Assembly (NCBI GenBank): GCA_018242365.1
Contig: JAFECB010000006.1
Location: 64,816 to 128,815, forward strand
DNA from: Pseudomonadota bacterium
GTDB lineage: Bacteria > Pseudomonadota > Gammaproteobacteria > Xanthomonadales > Xanthomonadaceae
Reading direction: 5' to 3'
Length of the DNA: 64,000 nucleotides
Shown here in pieces: positions 1-8,586 of the stretch (its first letter is position 1; each line of letters starts with the position of its first letter). The position numbers and the translations under genes are program-made. The notes beneath the pieces were generated by a model that worked only from the letters and a program-made list of their open reading frames with translations, did no database searches and was not told the DNA's origin.

Positions 1-1
1 C

Positions 2-148
2 TTGCTCGAAGTGGCCGTGGTCGCCGCCAGTGAGCGGCTCGCCAAACTCGCGGCCTCAGCCGGCTTCACGCAGGTGGCGACCGCCAGCAGTGCGCGTCCG
101 ACGGCCTTGATGACGGCCGCTGCCTCGGCGTTCGGAGGTCAGCGGTGA
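2..148 (+). CDS. hemD: Uroporphyrinogen-III synthase, C-terminal end (partial)
   Basis: Only the last 48 codons are in the window; the gene enters from the left edge. The reading frame gives VVAASERLAKLAASAGF and then an alanine-rich end, which fits the final alpha/beta segment of HemD, where a SERL-type loop precedes the last helix. HemD cyclises hydroxymethylbilane to uroporphyrinogen III in tetrapyrrole synthesis. hemF, a later haem-pathway gene, lies about 1 kb downstream, which agrees with this call. The fragment is short, so the assignment rests on a small motif plus context. Confidence 0.6.
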   Translation: MLEVAVVAASERLAKLAASAGFTQVATASSARPTALMTAAASAFGGQR

Positions 149-217
149 CATCGGCCTGGGTCACCGCGTTCGTTGGACCGTGCATCTTGTGCAGGGGAAC
201 CTCTGGCCAACCGGACG

Positions 218-272
218 TTCCCGCCAGCCATGGATGGATGGCTGACAACTTCTGGATGGCATTGTTCGGACC
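218..272. repeat. Dispersed REP-like element, copy 1
   Basis: This stretch upstream of the DMT gene shares a common layout with 54239-54297. Both begin TTCCCGCCAGCCA, then GGCTGACA, then CTGGATGG, then TTGTTC and end in CC. The halves GGCTGA and TTGTTC(A/G)G(A/C)CC can pair to form a hairpin. Two copies 54 kb apart, both in intergenic DNA just before a plus-strand gene, suggest an interspersed palindromic repeat of the genome rather than a gene-specific site. Confidence 0.5.
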
Positions 273-311
273 CTATAAAGTGCCCAGCGTTTCGCCTGCC
301 AAACCCTTCGC

Positions 312-1163
312 ATGACCTTCGTTCTCCTGGCTGCCCTGTGCAGCGTGCTGGTGTCGATCCTGCTCAAGCTGGCACCACGTTTGCGCTTCGACATCGGCCA
401 GGCAGTGGCCTGGAACTACGTGATCGCAGGCGGGCTGACGCTGCTGGTCCTGCACCCCTCCACGCGCAGCCTGCGCGCACCCGGCATGCCGTGGGCCACG
501 CTTGTCGCACTCGGCGTGCTGCTGCCGACGATCTTCCTTGTCCTCGGCACCTCGGTACGCCATGCCGGCATCGTCCGCACCGACGCAGCGCAGCGCTTGT
601 CGCTGCTGGTGCCGTTGCTCGCTGCCTTCACCCTGTTCGGCGAAGCCTTGGCCCCGATCAAACTCGCCGGATGTGCGCTGGGCTTGATGTCCTTGGCCTG
701 CATGCTGCATCGGCCCGGTCGCGGCGGGGCGAAGGCACAGGCCGGCTGGTCGGGCTGGCTGCACCCGCTGCTGGTATTCGTCGGCTTCGGCATCATCGAC
801 GTGCTGTTCAAGCGCGTCGCAGCCGCCGGGATTCCGCTCGGCACCGCACTGACCATCGCCTTCGCCTTGGCCCTGTTGGTGGCGTTTGCCATCCAATTCG
901 CACGGCGCAGCCGTTTCACCCTGCGCAGCGCATTGGCCGGCGTCGCACTGGGCCTGTGCAACTTCGGCAATATCCTGTTCTACCTGCGCGCACACCGAGC
1001 GCTGCCGGGACAACCTTCGCTGGTGTTTGCCAGCATGAACCTCGGCGTGGTGGTGCTGGGGGCGCTGGTCGGCGTGCTGGTGTTCCGCGAGGCGCTGGGC
1101 CGTCTCGCGACATTCGGCGTGTTGCTGGCGCTGGCGGCGATCGGTTTGCTGACCTTGGCCTGA
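312..1163 (+). CDS. EamA/DMT-family inner-membrane transporter
   Basis: This 283-residue protein consists almost entirely of hydrophobic segments, about ten, in two similar halves with a short basic, glycine-rich linker around residues 136-146. That is the layout of EamA-type drug/metabolite transporters. It should sit in the inner membrane and export a small metabolite; nothing in the sequence reveals the substrate. The ATG at 312 starts directly with the first membrane helix. It lies between hemD and hemF, but haem transport is not a supported inference. Confidence 0.75.
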   Translation: MTFVLLAALCSVLVSILLKLAPRLRFDIGQAVAWNYVIAGGLTLLVLHPSTRSLRAPGMPWATLVALGVLLPTIFLVLGTSVRHAGIVRTDAAQRLSLLVPLLAAFTLFGEALAPIKLAGCALGLMSLACMLHRPGRGGAKAQAGWSGWLHPLLVFVGFGIIDVLFKRVAAAGIPLGTALTIAFALALLVAFAIQFARRSRFTLRSALAGVALGLCNFGNILFYLRAHRALPGQPSLVFASMNLGVVVLGALVGVLVFREALGRLATFGVLLALAAIGLLTLA

Positions 1164-1197
1164 CGTTTATCACCCCACCACCACCTACACTGCACGC

Positions 1198-2154
1198 ATG
1201 CACGCCACCCCTGACTTCAACGCCGTCCGCAACTACCTCACGGATTTGCAGGACAGGATCTGCAGCGCTATCGAGGCCGCCGATGGCGATGCGCGTTTCC
1301 ATGAAGACTGCTGGACGCGCGACGAGGGCGGCGGTGGCCGTACCCGCATCCTGCGCGATGGCGCGGTGTTCGAGCAGGCGGGGATCGGCTTTTCCGATGT
1401 CTCCGGCACCGCACTTCCGCCGTCCGCCAGCGCCGCGCGGCCGGAACTGGCCGGTGCCTCGTGGCGCGCGGTCGGCGTCTCGCTGGTGTTCCACCCGCGC
1501 AACCCTTACCTGCCGACCACCCATGCCAACGTGCGCCATTTTTGCGCGCAGCGCGATGGCGAAACCGTGGCCTGGTGGTTCGGCGGCGGCTTCGACCTGA
1601 CCCCGTTCTATCCGTTCGATGAGGACGTACGCCACTGGCACGGGGTCGCCCGCGCGCTGTGCGAACCGTTCGGCGGGCAGGCGCGTTACGACGCCCACAA
1701 GGCCTGGTGCGACCGTTATTTCTTCCTCAAGCATCGCGATGAAACCCGCGGCGTCGGCGGCCTGTTCTTCGATGACTTGCACGACGATGCCGAGGCCGAT
1801 TTCGGCTATCTGCGCGCGGTCGGCGACGGCTTCCTCGATGCCTACTTGCCGCTCATCGAACGCCGCAAGCACACACCTTCTGGTGATCGCGAACGCCAGT
1901 TCCAGTTGTATCGACGCGGCCGCTACGTCGAGTTCAACCTCGTCCACGACCGCGGCACCCTGTTCGGCCTGCAATCCGGTGGCCGCAGCGAATCGATCCT
2001 GATGAGCCTGCCGCCGCTGGTGCGCTGGGAGTATGGCTACACCCCGGAACCCGAAAGCGCCGAGGCGCGGCTCGCCGACTATTTGCGTCCGCGCGATTGG
2101 CTGGCGCAAGGCCCGCGTTTCAGTACGTCCACTGCACCCGAATCCCCGCAGTAA
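1198..2154 (+). CDS. hemF: Oxygen-dependent coproporphyrinogen-III oxidase
   Basis: HemF decarboxylates coproporphyrinogen III to protoporphyrinogen IX using O2, in the cytoplasm. At 318 residues it has normal family length. Family signatures are clear: the [16 protein letters not shown] segment near residues 99-114, [33 protein letters not shown] and, near the C-terminus, [16 protein letters not shown] followed by FGLQSGGR. The start at 1198 follows the DMT gene by 34 bp, so the two may be co-transcribed. The last 35 bp overlap the tail of the convergent porin gene. Confidence 0.95.
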   Translation: MHATPDFNAVRNYLTDLQDRICSAIEAADGDARFHEDCWTRDEGGGGRTRILRDGAVFEQAGIGFSDVSGTALPPSASAARPELAGASWRAVGVSLVFHPRNPYLPTTHANVRHFCAQRDGETVAWWFGGGFDLTPFYPFDEDVRHWHGVARALCEPFGGQARYDAHKAWCDRYFFLKHRDETRGVGGLFFDDLHDDAEADFGYLRAVGDGFLDAYLPLIERRKHTPSGDRERQFQLYRRGRYVEFNLVHDRGTLFGLQSGGRSESILMSLPPLVRWEYGYTPEPESAEARLADYLRPRDWLAQGPRFSTSTAPESPQ

Positions 2155-3187
2155 CCGGCGCACTGTCGATACCGGCGCGACGCGCATGGTAATGCGACAG
2201 CTGCGCGATCACCCGTACATGCGACCGCGGATAGCAGGTCGCCGACAAGCCCCAACTCTGCACGCGTCCGCCCTGCACAGCACCGTCATCGAGATCGAGG
2301 CTGCCCCAGCGCAGACCCAGTTCCCAACCCGCATGGCCGCTTGCCGCTGGCCCGGTCACTATTCCACGCTGGTCGCGGCGGCCGTCGCCGGTGGGCGACC
2401 AGGTGAGCTGCAGGTTGCCGGCACGTCCATCGACGTCCGCTCCAACGCGACGCACCGCCACTTGCGCCAATTCCACCTGCATCGACCATGCACCGCGGAT
2501 CCACACCCCTTCGACAGCCATGCGGTCGATCCGCTCGACGTCGGTCAGACTGCCGGTCGTCGCGGTCTTGACGCTGGAGAACACACTGCCGGCATTCAAG
2601 CCGAAACTCGCGCGCGCATCGCGCGGAAACTCGCTGGCCATGCTGAAGCCGATATGCGCACTGCCAGCGTCACCGTCGATCAACTGCCAGGTCCCGCGCA
2701 AGCTCGCCCCGGTCGACGCATTGCTGCCATCCAGACGCTTTCCGAACACGGCGACCCGCAGAGTTCCGCCCTGGCTCCAGCTTGCGTATTCCAGCCCGAT
2801 GCGCCGCCCGATCACCAGGGCACCGACCGGTGACGCTTCCATGAAGGCGCTCTGCTTGTCGGCAATCGCATCCTCCAGCGAGAACGGCTGCTTGAACTGC
2901 CCCATGCGCACGGCCCTTCCGTCGGTGGGTGTCCATTCCAGCCAGGCGTCATCCGGCGTGCGGTCACTGAAATCATGTTCGATCACCACCTGCCAGCGCC
3001 GGTCCTCGGATTGCGCGCGCAGGCCCAGCCGCGCCCGTCGGAACCCGTCCTCGGCTTGCGCCTGCGGCCCGGCATCGACCCGCACCCAGTCGTATTGGAG
3101 ATTCGCGGTCGGTTTCACCGTGAGTGGCACGCCTGCGTGCGCAGTGGAACATGCGCATGTCAGAAGTAGCAGCAGTAATTTGCGCAT
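2120..3187 (-). CDS. Phosphate-selective porin O/P-like outer-membrane protein
   Basis: From the ATG at 3187 the protein is 355 residues with a clear signal peptide ([18 protein letters not shown]). The mature part starts with a periplasmic-turn segment, then the porin O/P pattern [27 protein letters not shown] and [11 protein letters not shown], and continues as alternating beta strands to a C-terminal WTY. This is the 16-strand barrel family of OprO/OprP, which takes up phosphate or polyphosphate. A much longer frame reaches further upstream, but the signal peptide fixes the start. No operon partner is present. Substrate specificity is not visible from sequence. Confidence 0.8.
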   Translation of the reverse strand: MRKLLLLLLTCACSTAHAGVPLTVKPTANLQYDWVRVDAGPQAQAEDGFRRARLGLRAQSEDRRWQVVIEHDFSDRTPDDAWLEWTPTDGRAVRMGQFKQPFSLEDAIADKQSAFMEASPVGALVIGRRIGLEYASWSQGGTLRVAVFGKRLDGSNASTGASLRGTWQLIDGDAGSAHIGFSMASEFPRDARASFGLNAGSVFSSVKTATTGSLTDVERIDRMAVEGVWIRGAWSMQVELAQVAVRRVGADVDGRAGNLQLTWSPTGDGRRDQRGIVTGPAASGHAGWELGLRWGSLDLDDGAVQGGRVQSWGLSATCYPRSHVRVIAQLSHYHARRAGIDSAPVTAGIRVQWTY

Positions 3188-3404
3188 CGTCACGGACACA
3201 GGCCGGCCAGGCGGACTGCCTGCACGATGACTGTACGGAGTGCAATTGACGACCAGATGACATCGATCAAATTTCGACGAGGCAATACCCCATTCGGACG
3301 CTGGCGAGTCGCGCGGGGGGTCGTTACGATGCATGGCAACGTCTTGCCCCCATGCGCGTATCGAGCCGCTGAATGCGTGCCGATACCTCCTCGATCCGAT
3401 CCAC

Positions 3405-4334
3405 ATGTCCGTTTCCGCGTCACCCAACCGCACCCGACTGCGCCGCATCGGGTGGATCGTGCTGGCCTCGCTCCTGTTCGTGCTGGCGTACTTCCGCGCG
3501 CCCCTGCTGGCATGGCATTGGTCAACCACGCTCGCCCCCGACGCCTCCAGCCCCGCGCATCGCCTGCAGCTGAGCGACTATCGTGCGGTCATCCAGGCGC
3601 AGCCGATCGCCGGCATTCACGACAATCTGTCGGGCCTGACCTACAGCGAAGCCACCGGCACCCTGTTCGCTGCGGTCAATCGACCGGCACAGATCGTCGA
3701 ACTGGATACCCGCGGCAACCTGCTGCGCACCGTGCACGTGGACGGCGTCCGTGACATGGAAAGCATTGCCCATGTTGCCGGCGGCCTCTTCCTGGTCGCC
3801 TGCGAACGCGAAAGCACACTGTACGAAGTCGAGCTGACGCCCGGCGCAACCACCGTGCAGGCCCGCGCCGTGTCGCAAGCCCCATTGCAGACCCTGCACC
3901 GCAATCGCGGCATCGAGGCACTGGCGTGGAATCGACACAGCCGGCAGATGCTCATCGGGCAGGAGAGTTTCCCGGTGCGTTTGCTGCAGTCACAAGCGGT
4001 CGCTGCCGGTGGCGATCCCGGTGCGCCGCCGACCAGGGGCTGGCACCCGCCCGGCAACAACACTTCGTTCATGAGTGATCTGTCGGGGATGGCCTATCAC
4101 GAACCCAGCGGCCACCTGTTCCTGCTCAGCGACGAATCGGCCCTGATCGCCGAATACACCGCAGCGGGCGAGCTGGTCAGCGTGATCCCGCTCTGGCGCG
4201 GCTTCCATGGCCTGCAACGCAAGATCCCGCAGGCGGAAGGCTTGACCCTGTCACCGGACGGCGTGCTGTTCGTGGTCTCCGAACCCAACTTGTTCTATCG
4301 CTTCGAACACGCCGCCCCGCTGGCGCGGGAATGA
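3405..4334 (+). CDS. SdiA-regulated-type (YjiK-like) membrane-anchored beta-propeller protein
   Basis: The chosen start (3405) gives 309 residues with an N-terminal signal anchor at about residues 14-32, then a periplasmic domain. The repeated patterns LSGLTYSEATGTLFAAVN, IEALAWNRHSRQMLIG, LSGMAYHEPSGHLFLLSDE and AEGLTLSPDGVLFVVSEPN are the blades of the SdiA-regulated family, which is related to phytase-like propellers. The function in the cell is not established; a periplasmic binding or hydrolytic role is possible. It stands alone and converges on the arginase gene. Confidence 0.75.
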   Translation: MSVSASPNRTRLRRIGWIVLASLLFVLAYFRAPLLAWHWSTTLAPDASSPAHRLQLSDYRAVIQAQPIAGIHDNLSGLTYSEATGTLFAAVNRPAQIVELDTRGNLLRTVHVDGVRDMESIAHVAGGLFLVACERESTLYEVELTPGATTVQARAVSQAPLQTLHRNRGIEALAWNRHSRQMLIGQESFPVRLLQSQAVAAGGDPGAPPTRGWHPPGNNTSFMSDLSGMAYHEPSGHLFLLSDESALIAEYTAAGELVSVIPLWRGFHGLQRKIPQAEGLTLSPDGVLFVVSEPNLFYRFEHAAPLARE

Positions 4335-4346
4335 ACCCGATGCAAT

Positions 4347-4376
4347 GCTGAACAAGTCCCTCCTGGACTTGTCAGC
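4347..4376. terminator. Hairpin between convergent genes
   Basis: GCTGAACAAGTCC and GGACTTGTCAGC form an inverted repeat around a CTCCT loop. It lies 13 bp after the SdiA-regulated-type gene and 42 bp after the convergent arginase gene. No T-run follows on either side, so it may be a bidirectional weak terminator or a shortened REP element; its GCTGAACAA arm resembles the repeats at 218-272 and 54239-54297. Confidence 0.45.
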
Positions 4377-4417
4377 ACACGCTGCGTCCGGTGCCTGCAC
4401 GGACGCAGCTCACGCGT

Positions 4418-5344
4418 TCACTCGCCACGCATCAGGGTGGATTTCCCGAACAGGCTTTCGACCAGATCCACCGCAAGTTTCGCGGTCATGTTGCGACGGT
4501 CGAGCGCCGGATTGACCTCGACCAGATCCAGCGATGCCAGCCGCCCGCAATCGGCGACCATTTCCATGATCAATTGCGCTTCACGGTAGTTGACGCCACC
4601 CGGCACGCGGGTGCCGGTACCGGGCGCGATCGGCGGATCGAGCATGTCAACGTCGAAGCTGAGGTGCAGGTGGGTATTGGCGTCCACGCCTTCCAGCGCT
4701 TCCTCGATCGAGCGACGCATGCCGACTTCGTCGATGTAGCGCATGTCGTAGATGTCGAGGCCGTGTTCAAGCACCAACCGCTTTTCTTCCGGATCCACCG
4801 AGCGGATGCCGATTTGGCGCACCTGCTCGGGACGCAGTGCCGGCGCCGGCCCGCCCAGCGTGGTCAATGCTTCCGGCCCCAGCCCGCACAGGCAGGCCAC
4901 CGGCATGCCGTGGATATTGCCGCTGGGGGTGATTTCGCGGGTATTGAAATCGGCATGCGCGTCCAGCCACAGCACGCGCAGGGTCTTGCCGACGTCGCGG
5001 CAATGCGCGGCGACCGCGGCAATCGAGCCGATCGCCAGACAATGGTCACCACCGAGCATGATCGGCATGCGCCCGTCACGCAGTTCGCGGGTGCTGGCAT
5101 CGAACACAGCGCGATTCCAGGCCACCACTTCGTCCAGGTGACGATAACCATCGACTGGCGGCGACTGCGGGTTGGCGGGACCTGCGACATCGCCGCAATC
5201 GCGCACATCCACGCCACGGCCGGCGATGGCCGCGATCAGGCCCGCCACACGCAGGGCCTCCGGCCCCATCGAGGCACCGCGCAGGGAAGCACCGATGTCG
5301 GTGGGCGCACCGAACACGGAAACGGGCGGATAGCTGCGGGTCAT
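4418..5344 (-). CDS. rocF: Arginase (agmatinase/ureohydrolase family)
   Basis: The 308-residue enzyme hydrolyses arginine to ornithine and urea using a binuclear Mn centre. All metal ligands are visible: GGDH (His101), WLDAHADFN (Asp128, His130, Asp132) and SFDVDMLDP (Asp231, Asp233). The TG box PGTGTRVPGG and a late LVEVNP follow. The N-terminal FGAPTDIGASLRGASMGPEALR is the classic arginase substrate-loop region, which favours arginase over agmatinase. It is monocistronic, just downstream of tRNA-Thr on the same strand. Confidence 0.9.
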   Translation of the reverse strand: MTRSYPPVSVFGAPTDIGASLRGASMGPEALRVAGLIAAIAGRGVDVRDCGDVAGPANPQSPPVDGYRHLDEVVAWNRAVFDASTRELRDGRMPIMLGGDHCLAIGSIAAVAAHCRDVGKTLRVLWLDAHADFNTREITPSGNIHGMPVACLCGLGPEALTTLGGPAPALRPEQVRQIGIRSVDPEEKRLVLEHGLDIYDMRYIDEVGMRRSIEEALEGVDANTHLHLSFDVDMLDPPIAPGTGTRVPGGVNYREAQLIMEMVADCGRLASLDLVEVNPALDRRNMTAKLAVDLVESLFGKSTLMRGE

Positions 5345-5387
5345 GGTGGCTCCGGTCGGGGTGAGTGCATGCGCGCGGGCACGGAGA

Positions 5388-5463
5388 TGGTGCCGCTTGT
5401 CCGAATCGAACGGACGACCTACCGCTTACAAGGCGGTTGCTCTACCAGCTGAGCTAAAGCGGC
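5388..5463 (-). tRNA. tRNA-Thr, anticodon UGU
   Basis: The minus strand folds as a 76-nt cloverleaf that starts GCCGCTT and ends with the matching AAGCGGC arm, a discriminator A and an encoded CCA. The D-loop TAGCTCAGCTGGTAGAGCA and the T-loop GTTCGATTC are standard. The anticodon arm ACCGC-CTTGTAA-GCGGT puts TGT at the anticodon, which reads threonine ACA codons. It sits between the SPOR gene and arginase. Confidence 0.97.
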
Positions 5464-5508
5464 GCGCCGCGAATTCTAGCAGGGGCCGGCGAACCGGCCC
5501 GCAGACCG

Positions 5509-6132
5509 TCATTGCAGGTGGCTGCAATCCAGTACTTGCGATGGCGCGATCGCGGCGACGCGGGCCTGGCCGATGCTTGCCGGCAGGCGCGCGTCCAGCC
5601 AGATGCGCTTGCTGCCATTGCCGCGCGCCTCGATCACCGGTGCGACACCCTGCGCGCGCAATTCGTCCACGCGCCGGCGTGCGCCGGCCTCGCTGCTGAA
5701 GCGACCCAGCGCGATCCTGTTGGCATTGCGACCGTCGTTCATCACGAACACATCGGCCACACCCGCGGTCTTGAGTTTGTCCACCAGTGCAACGGCGGCG
5801 GCATGATCGGCCTGCGCCGGCAGGAACACGTCCCAGCCGCTGGCAGCACCCGAGCGATCCTCGAACGGCGTGGCCTGGACCCCGATCGCGGCCAGCGATT
5901 CAGCCGCGCCGGTGCGCGCGGCGGGTCCGGCAAACGGACCGAAACGCAGGCACACACCGTCGGCAGCGGCAGGCTTGGCGCCTGCGGCTGGCTTCAGCTC
6001 GGCGACCAGGCGCAACTGCGGTGCTTCCGGTGGCGGAGGCAGCGTGCGGTTCGGCTGCGACCCTGCCACCCACCACGCCACCGCGCCGAGGTTCAAACAG
6101 GTGAGGATGACGATGGCGGCGCGCAGGAACAT
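5509..6132 (-). CDS. SPOR-domain protein
   Basis: This 207-residue protein has one N-terminal membrane helix (about residues 5-24), a Pro/Ala-rich linker and a C-terminal domain with two repeats of the SPOR type: GWDVFLPAQADHAAAVALVDKLKTAG followed by ANRIALGRFSSEAGARRRVDELRAQG. SPOR domains bind septal peptidoglycan stripped of peptide stems, so a periplasmic, division-site location is likely. It is the last gene of the birA-coaX run, 47 bp after coaX. Its specific role is not known. Confidence 0.75.
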   Translation of the reverse strand: MFLRAAIVILTCLNLGAVAWWVAGSQPNRTLPPPPEAPQLRLVAELKPAAGAKPAAADGVCLRFGPFAGPAARTGAAESLAAIGVQATPFEDRSGAASGWDVFLPAQADHAAAVALVDKLKTAGVADVFVMNDGRNANRIALGRFSSEAGARRRVDELRAQGVAPVIEARGNGSKRIWLDARLPASIGQARVAAIAPSQVLDCSHLQ

Positions 6133-6179
6133 CGGGACAGTTTAAGGCCTCGGGAATTGTCGAATATAGTCGCCATCCG

Positions 6180-6899
6180 TCATGCCAGACGCAGCGCATG
6201 CCAGCGCGCCAGCCCCGCCAGCACTGCATCCGGTGTCCACCTGTGCGCGGGCAGGCGTGAACGCAACGCCTCCGCGCCGCCGCCGTGGAGACACAGGATC
6301 GGTGACACGCCCAGACGCTCGGTCGCATATCGGAGACTGGATTCGATCAAGGCCAATGCCGCGCCTTCGCAGCCGGAGACCAGCGCGTGGTCGGTGTCGT
6401 CAGCGAAATCGACGTAGTGCCCGCCGGTGAGCGGCAAGTGCGGCGCGCGGGCGTGCAGGCTTTCGCGCATCAAGCGCGGCGACGGCGCGATGCGACCACC
6501 GCGATGGTGGCCTTGCGCATCGACAAGGTCGATCGTCAACGCTGTTCCGACACCGACCACCAGCAGCGGTTCGTCTCCACACAGCCCGAGCATCGCAAGG
6601 AAGCGATCGACACCCAGGTGCGAGGGCACCGCATAAGCAATCCTCAAGCATCCGAGCTCGGGCTCGGTCCGCACCCGGTGCAAACGCGAGTAGCGTGTTG
6701 CCAATGCCGCCAGCAAGGCCGTCGTGCACGGCTCGGGGGCCACGCTGGCAAGACAGGCCACGTCACCCGATGGCAAGGCGTCGAGCCAGTGGTCATCGGC
6801 GTCGCACGCCACCGCAGCGACTTCGCCGATCCCGCCATCGTCGTGCAATGGCGCGCATTTCAGGCGCGTGTTGCCGAGGTCGAACAACCAGGTCGTCAT
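6180..6899 (-). CDS. coaX: Type III pantothenate kinase
   Basis: CoaX phosphorylates pantothenate with ATP, the first step of coenzyme A synthesis. The 239-residue protein shows the acetate-kinase-fold phosphate motif FDLGNTRLK at the N-terminus, then GVDRFLAMLG and VGTALTIDLVD with HRGGRIAPS. It overlaps the end of birA by 4 bp (ATGA), so translation is probably coupled. birA-coaX adjacency is common in proteobacteria, both serving acyl-carrier cofactor metabolism. Confidence 0.93.
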   Translation of the reverse strand: MTTWLFDLGNTRLKCAPLHDDGGIGEVAAVACDADDHWLDALPSGDVACLASVAPEPCTTALLAALATRYSRLHRVRTEPELGCLRIAYAVPSHLGVDRFLAMLGLCGDEPLLVVGVGTALTIDLVDAQGHHRGGRIAPSPRLMRESLHARAPHLPLTGGHYVDFADDTDHALVSGCEGAALALIESSLRYATERLGVSPILCLHGGGAEALRSRLPAHRWTPDAVLAGLARWHALRLA

Positions 6900-7882
6900 G
6901 CGCGCACGCTCACGTCACCGGCATGCACCCGGCGTTCCTGTCCATCCTCAGCGCGCACCCGCAGCGCGCCGTCGTCAGCGACACCCAATGCATGTGCGCT
7001 CCACTGTCTGCTGCCATCGCGGATCTCGATCTCCCTCCCCGCCAACGCATCCAGCATGGCGTAACGGGGCAGGAAGGGCGCAAGACCCGTGTTCTCGAAC
7101 TCTTCCAATGCCGGCAGCAAGACAGCAAGGAGGCTTCCCGCCAGCATGGAACGCGAGGGCGGCGCGGGCATCATGCCGGCAAGGTCGATCCACGGCTGAT
7201 CGATCAAGGCCGCGAACGCCGGCGGCATCCGCACGTTCAGGCCGAGCCCGATCACCGCACGGCATTGGCCTGCCGCTTCGCCGCCACCTTCAACCAGGAG
7301 GCCGCCAAGCTTGCGCAAGCCACTGCCATCGACCACCACCAGATCGTTCGGCCACTTCAACCGAACCGCGGTGAAGCCGGATGCATGCAGCGCTTCGCAG
7401 ACCACCACGCCTGCGGCCAGACTGAGCCCGGCCAGCCGCGCCAGCCCGCCCTGGAATCCGCGCGCCAGCGACAGGTACAGGTGCGCGGCCAGGGGCGAGG
7501 CCCAGCTGCGTCCGCGACGCCCGCGTCCGGCGGTCTGGCGTTCGGCCAGCAGCGCCACACTGCCCTGCGCAGGGGCGGGGCGTCGCAACAGTTCGCTGTT
7601 GGTGGAATCGATCGACCAGGCGATCTCCAGCTGCAGCCGCGCGCATTGCGCGATCGTCAGCGCCGCGCGGATTGCATTTGCATCGAGCAAGTCCAGCGGC
7701 TGCGCCAACGCATAGCCGCGATGGGCATGGGCATCGATCGCCACACCCGCATCGCGCAATGCCTGGATGCGTTTCCACACCGCAGCGCGGGTCAGGCCCA
7801 ACGCCTGCGCCAGGGTTTCCCCGCTCACCGGCCCTTGCGCCAATCGCTGCAGCAAGTCGTGCTCTTCACGCACCGTGCTCAT
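6896..7882 (-). CDS. birA: Bifunctional biotin-[acetyl-CoA-carboxylase] ligase / biotin operon repressor
   Basis: The 328-residue protein has an N-terminal winged helix-turn-helix (about residues 15-45, ETLAQALGLTRAAVWKRIQ), so it can act as a biotin-operon repressor as well as a ligase. The catalytic core contains STNSELLRR, the biotinyl-AMP loop ERQTAGRGRRGRSWAS and KWPNDLVV. It activates biotin with ATP and transfers it to the BCCP subunit of acetyl-CoA carboxylase. It overlaps plsY upstream and coaX downstream by 4 bp each, linking it to the lipid and CoA genes of this operon. Confidence 0.95.
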   Translation of the reverse strand: MSTVREEHDLLQRLAQGPVSGETLAQALGLTRAAVWKRIQALRDAGVAIDAHAHRGYALAQPLDLLDANAIRAALTIAQCARLQLEIAWSIDSTNSELLRRPAPAQGSVALLAERQTAGRGRRGRSWASPLAAHLYLSLARGFQGGLARLAGLSLAAGVVVCEALHASGFTAVRLKWPNDLVVVDGSGLRKLGGLLVEGGGEAAGQCRAVIGLGLNVRMPPAFAALIDQPWIDLAGMMPAPPSRSMLAGSLLAVLLPALEEFENTGLAPFLPRYAMLDALAGREIEIRDGSRQWSAHALGVADDGALRVRAEDGQERRVHAGDVSVRA

Positions 7883-8586
7883 GGCCGCGCCAACCAGCGA
7901 TGCAGCAATCGCGCGCGCTCGAAACGATGCTCAGTGCCATGCCGAAGTCGCGTCAAGTTCGCACGATGGGTGAAGGCAATGAACAGCGCAATCACGATGC
8001 AATAGCCCAGCACCTGCACATCGGCCTGCAACCCCCACGCCCACAGCGGCAGGCTGGCCGCCGCCAGCACAGTGGCGAGGCCGACGTAACCGGTCGTGAT
8101 CAACACCAACAGCCACAGCACCAGCATCAAGCCCACGGCCAGTGGCCACAGCACCAGCAGCGCGCCCACCGCCGCTGCCGCACCCTTGCCGCCGCGAAAG
8201 CCATGCCAGAGCGGCCAGACATGTCCAGCCATCACCAGCAGCACGGCGGGCCACGCCCACGCCGATGCAAACCGCAACGCCAGCCACGCCGCCAGCGCGC
8301 CCTTGCCGAGATCAATCACCGCCACCCCGAGCGCGAAGCGCGCGCCTTGTGTGCGGAAGGCATTGGTGCCGCCGGCATTGCCGCTGCCAAGCGTGCGCAC
8401 GTCGACACCGCGCAAGCGCCCCAGCATCAGGCTGCCCGACAGCGAGCCGAGCAGGTAAGCCAGCAACAGCACAAGGGCAGTGACGAGCGCAGGCGGCAAG
8501 GTGGTGAGCACGGTACGGATTGAATCCGGCAAGAACTGTGACGGCACGATGATACGCAAGCCGCCAATCAGACCGCAGGCAATCAC
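7879..8586 (-). CDS. plsY: Acyl-phosphate:glycerol-3-phosphate acyltransferase
   Basis: PlsY moves an acyl group from acyl-phosphate to glycerol-3-phosphate at the inner membrane. Family loops are present: LLGSLSGSLMLGRL, GSGNAGGTNAFRTQG (normally SGNxGxTN) and GHVWPLWHGFRGGKG. Five to six membrane helices can be drawn. The GTG at 8586 overlaps the stop of the upstream kinase gene by 4 bp, giving 235 residues, about 30 more than usual. An internal GTG at 8511 would give a typical length, so the true start is uncertain. Confidence 0.9.
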   Translation of the reverse strand: MIACGLIGGLRIIVPSQFLPDSIRTVLTTLPPALVTALVLLLAYLLGSLSGSLMLGRLRGVDVRTLGSGNAGGTNAFRTQGARFALGVAVIDLGKGALAAWLALRFASAWAWPAVLLVMAGHVWPLWHGFRGGKGAAAAVGALLVLWPLAVGLMLVLWLLVLITTGYVGLATVLAAASLPLWAWGLQADVQVLGYCIVIALFIAFTHRANLTRLRHGTEHRFERARLLHRWLARP

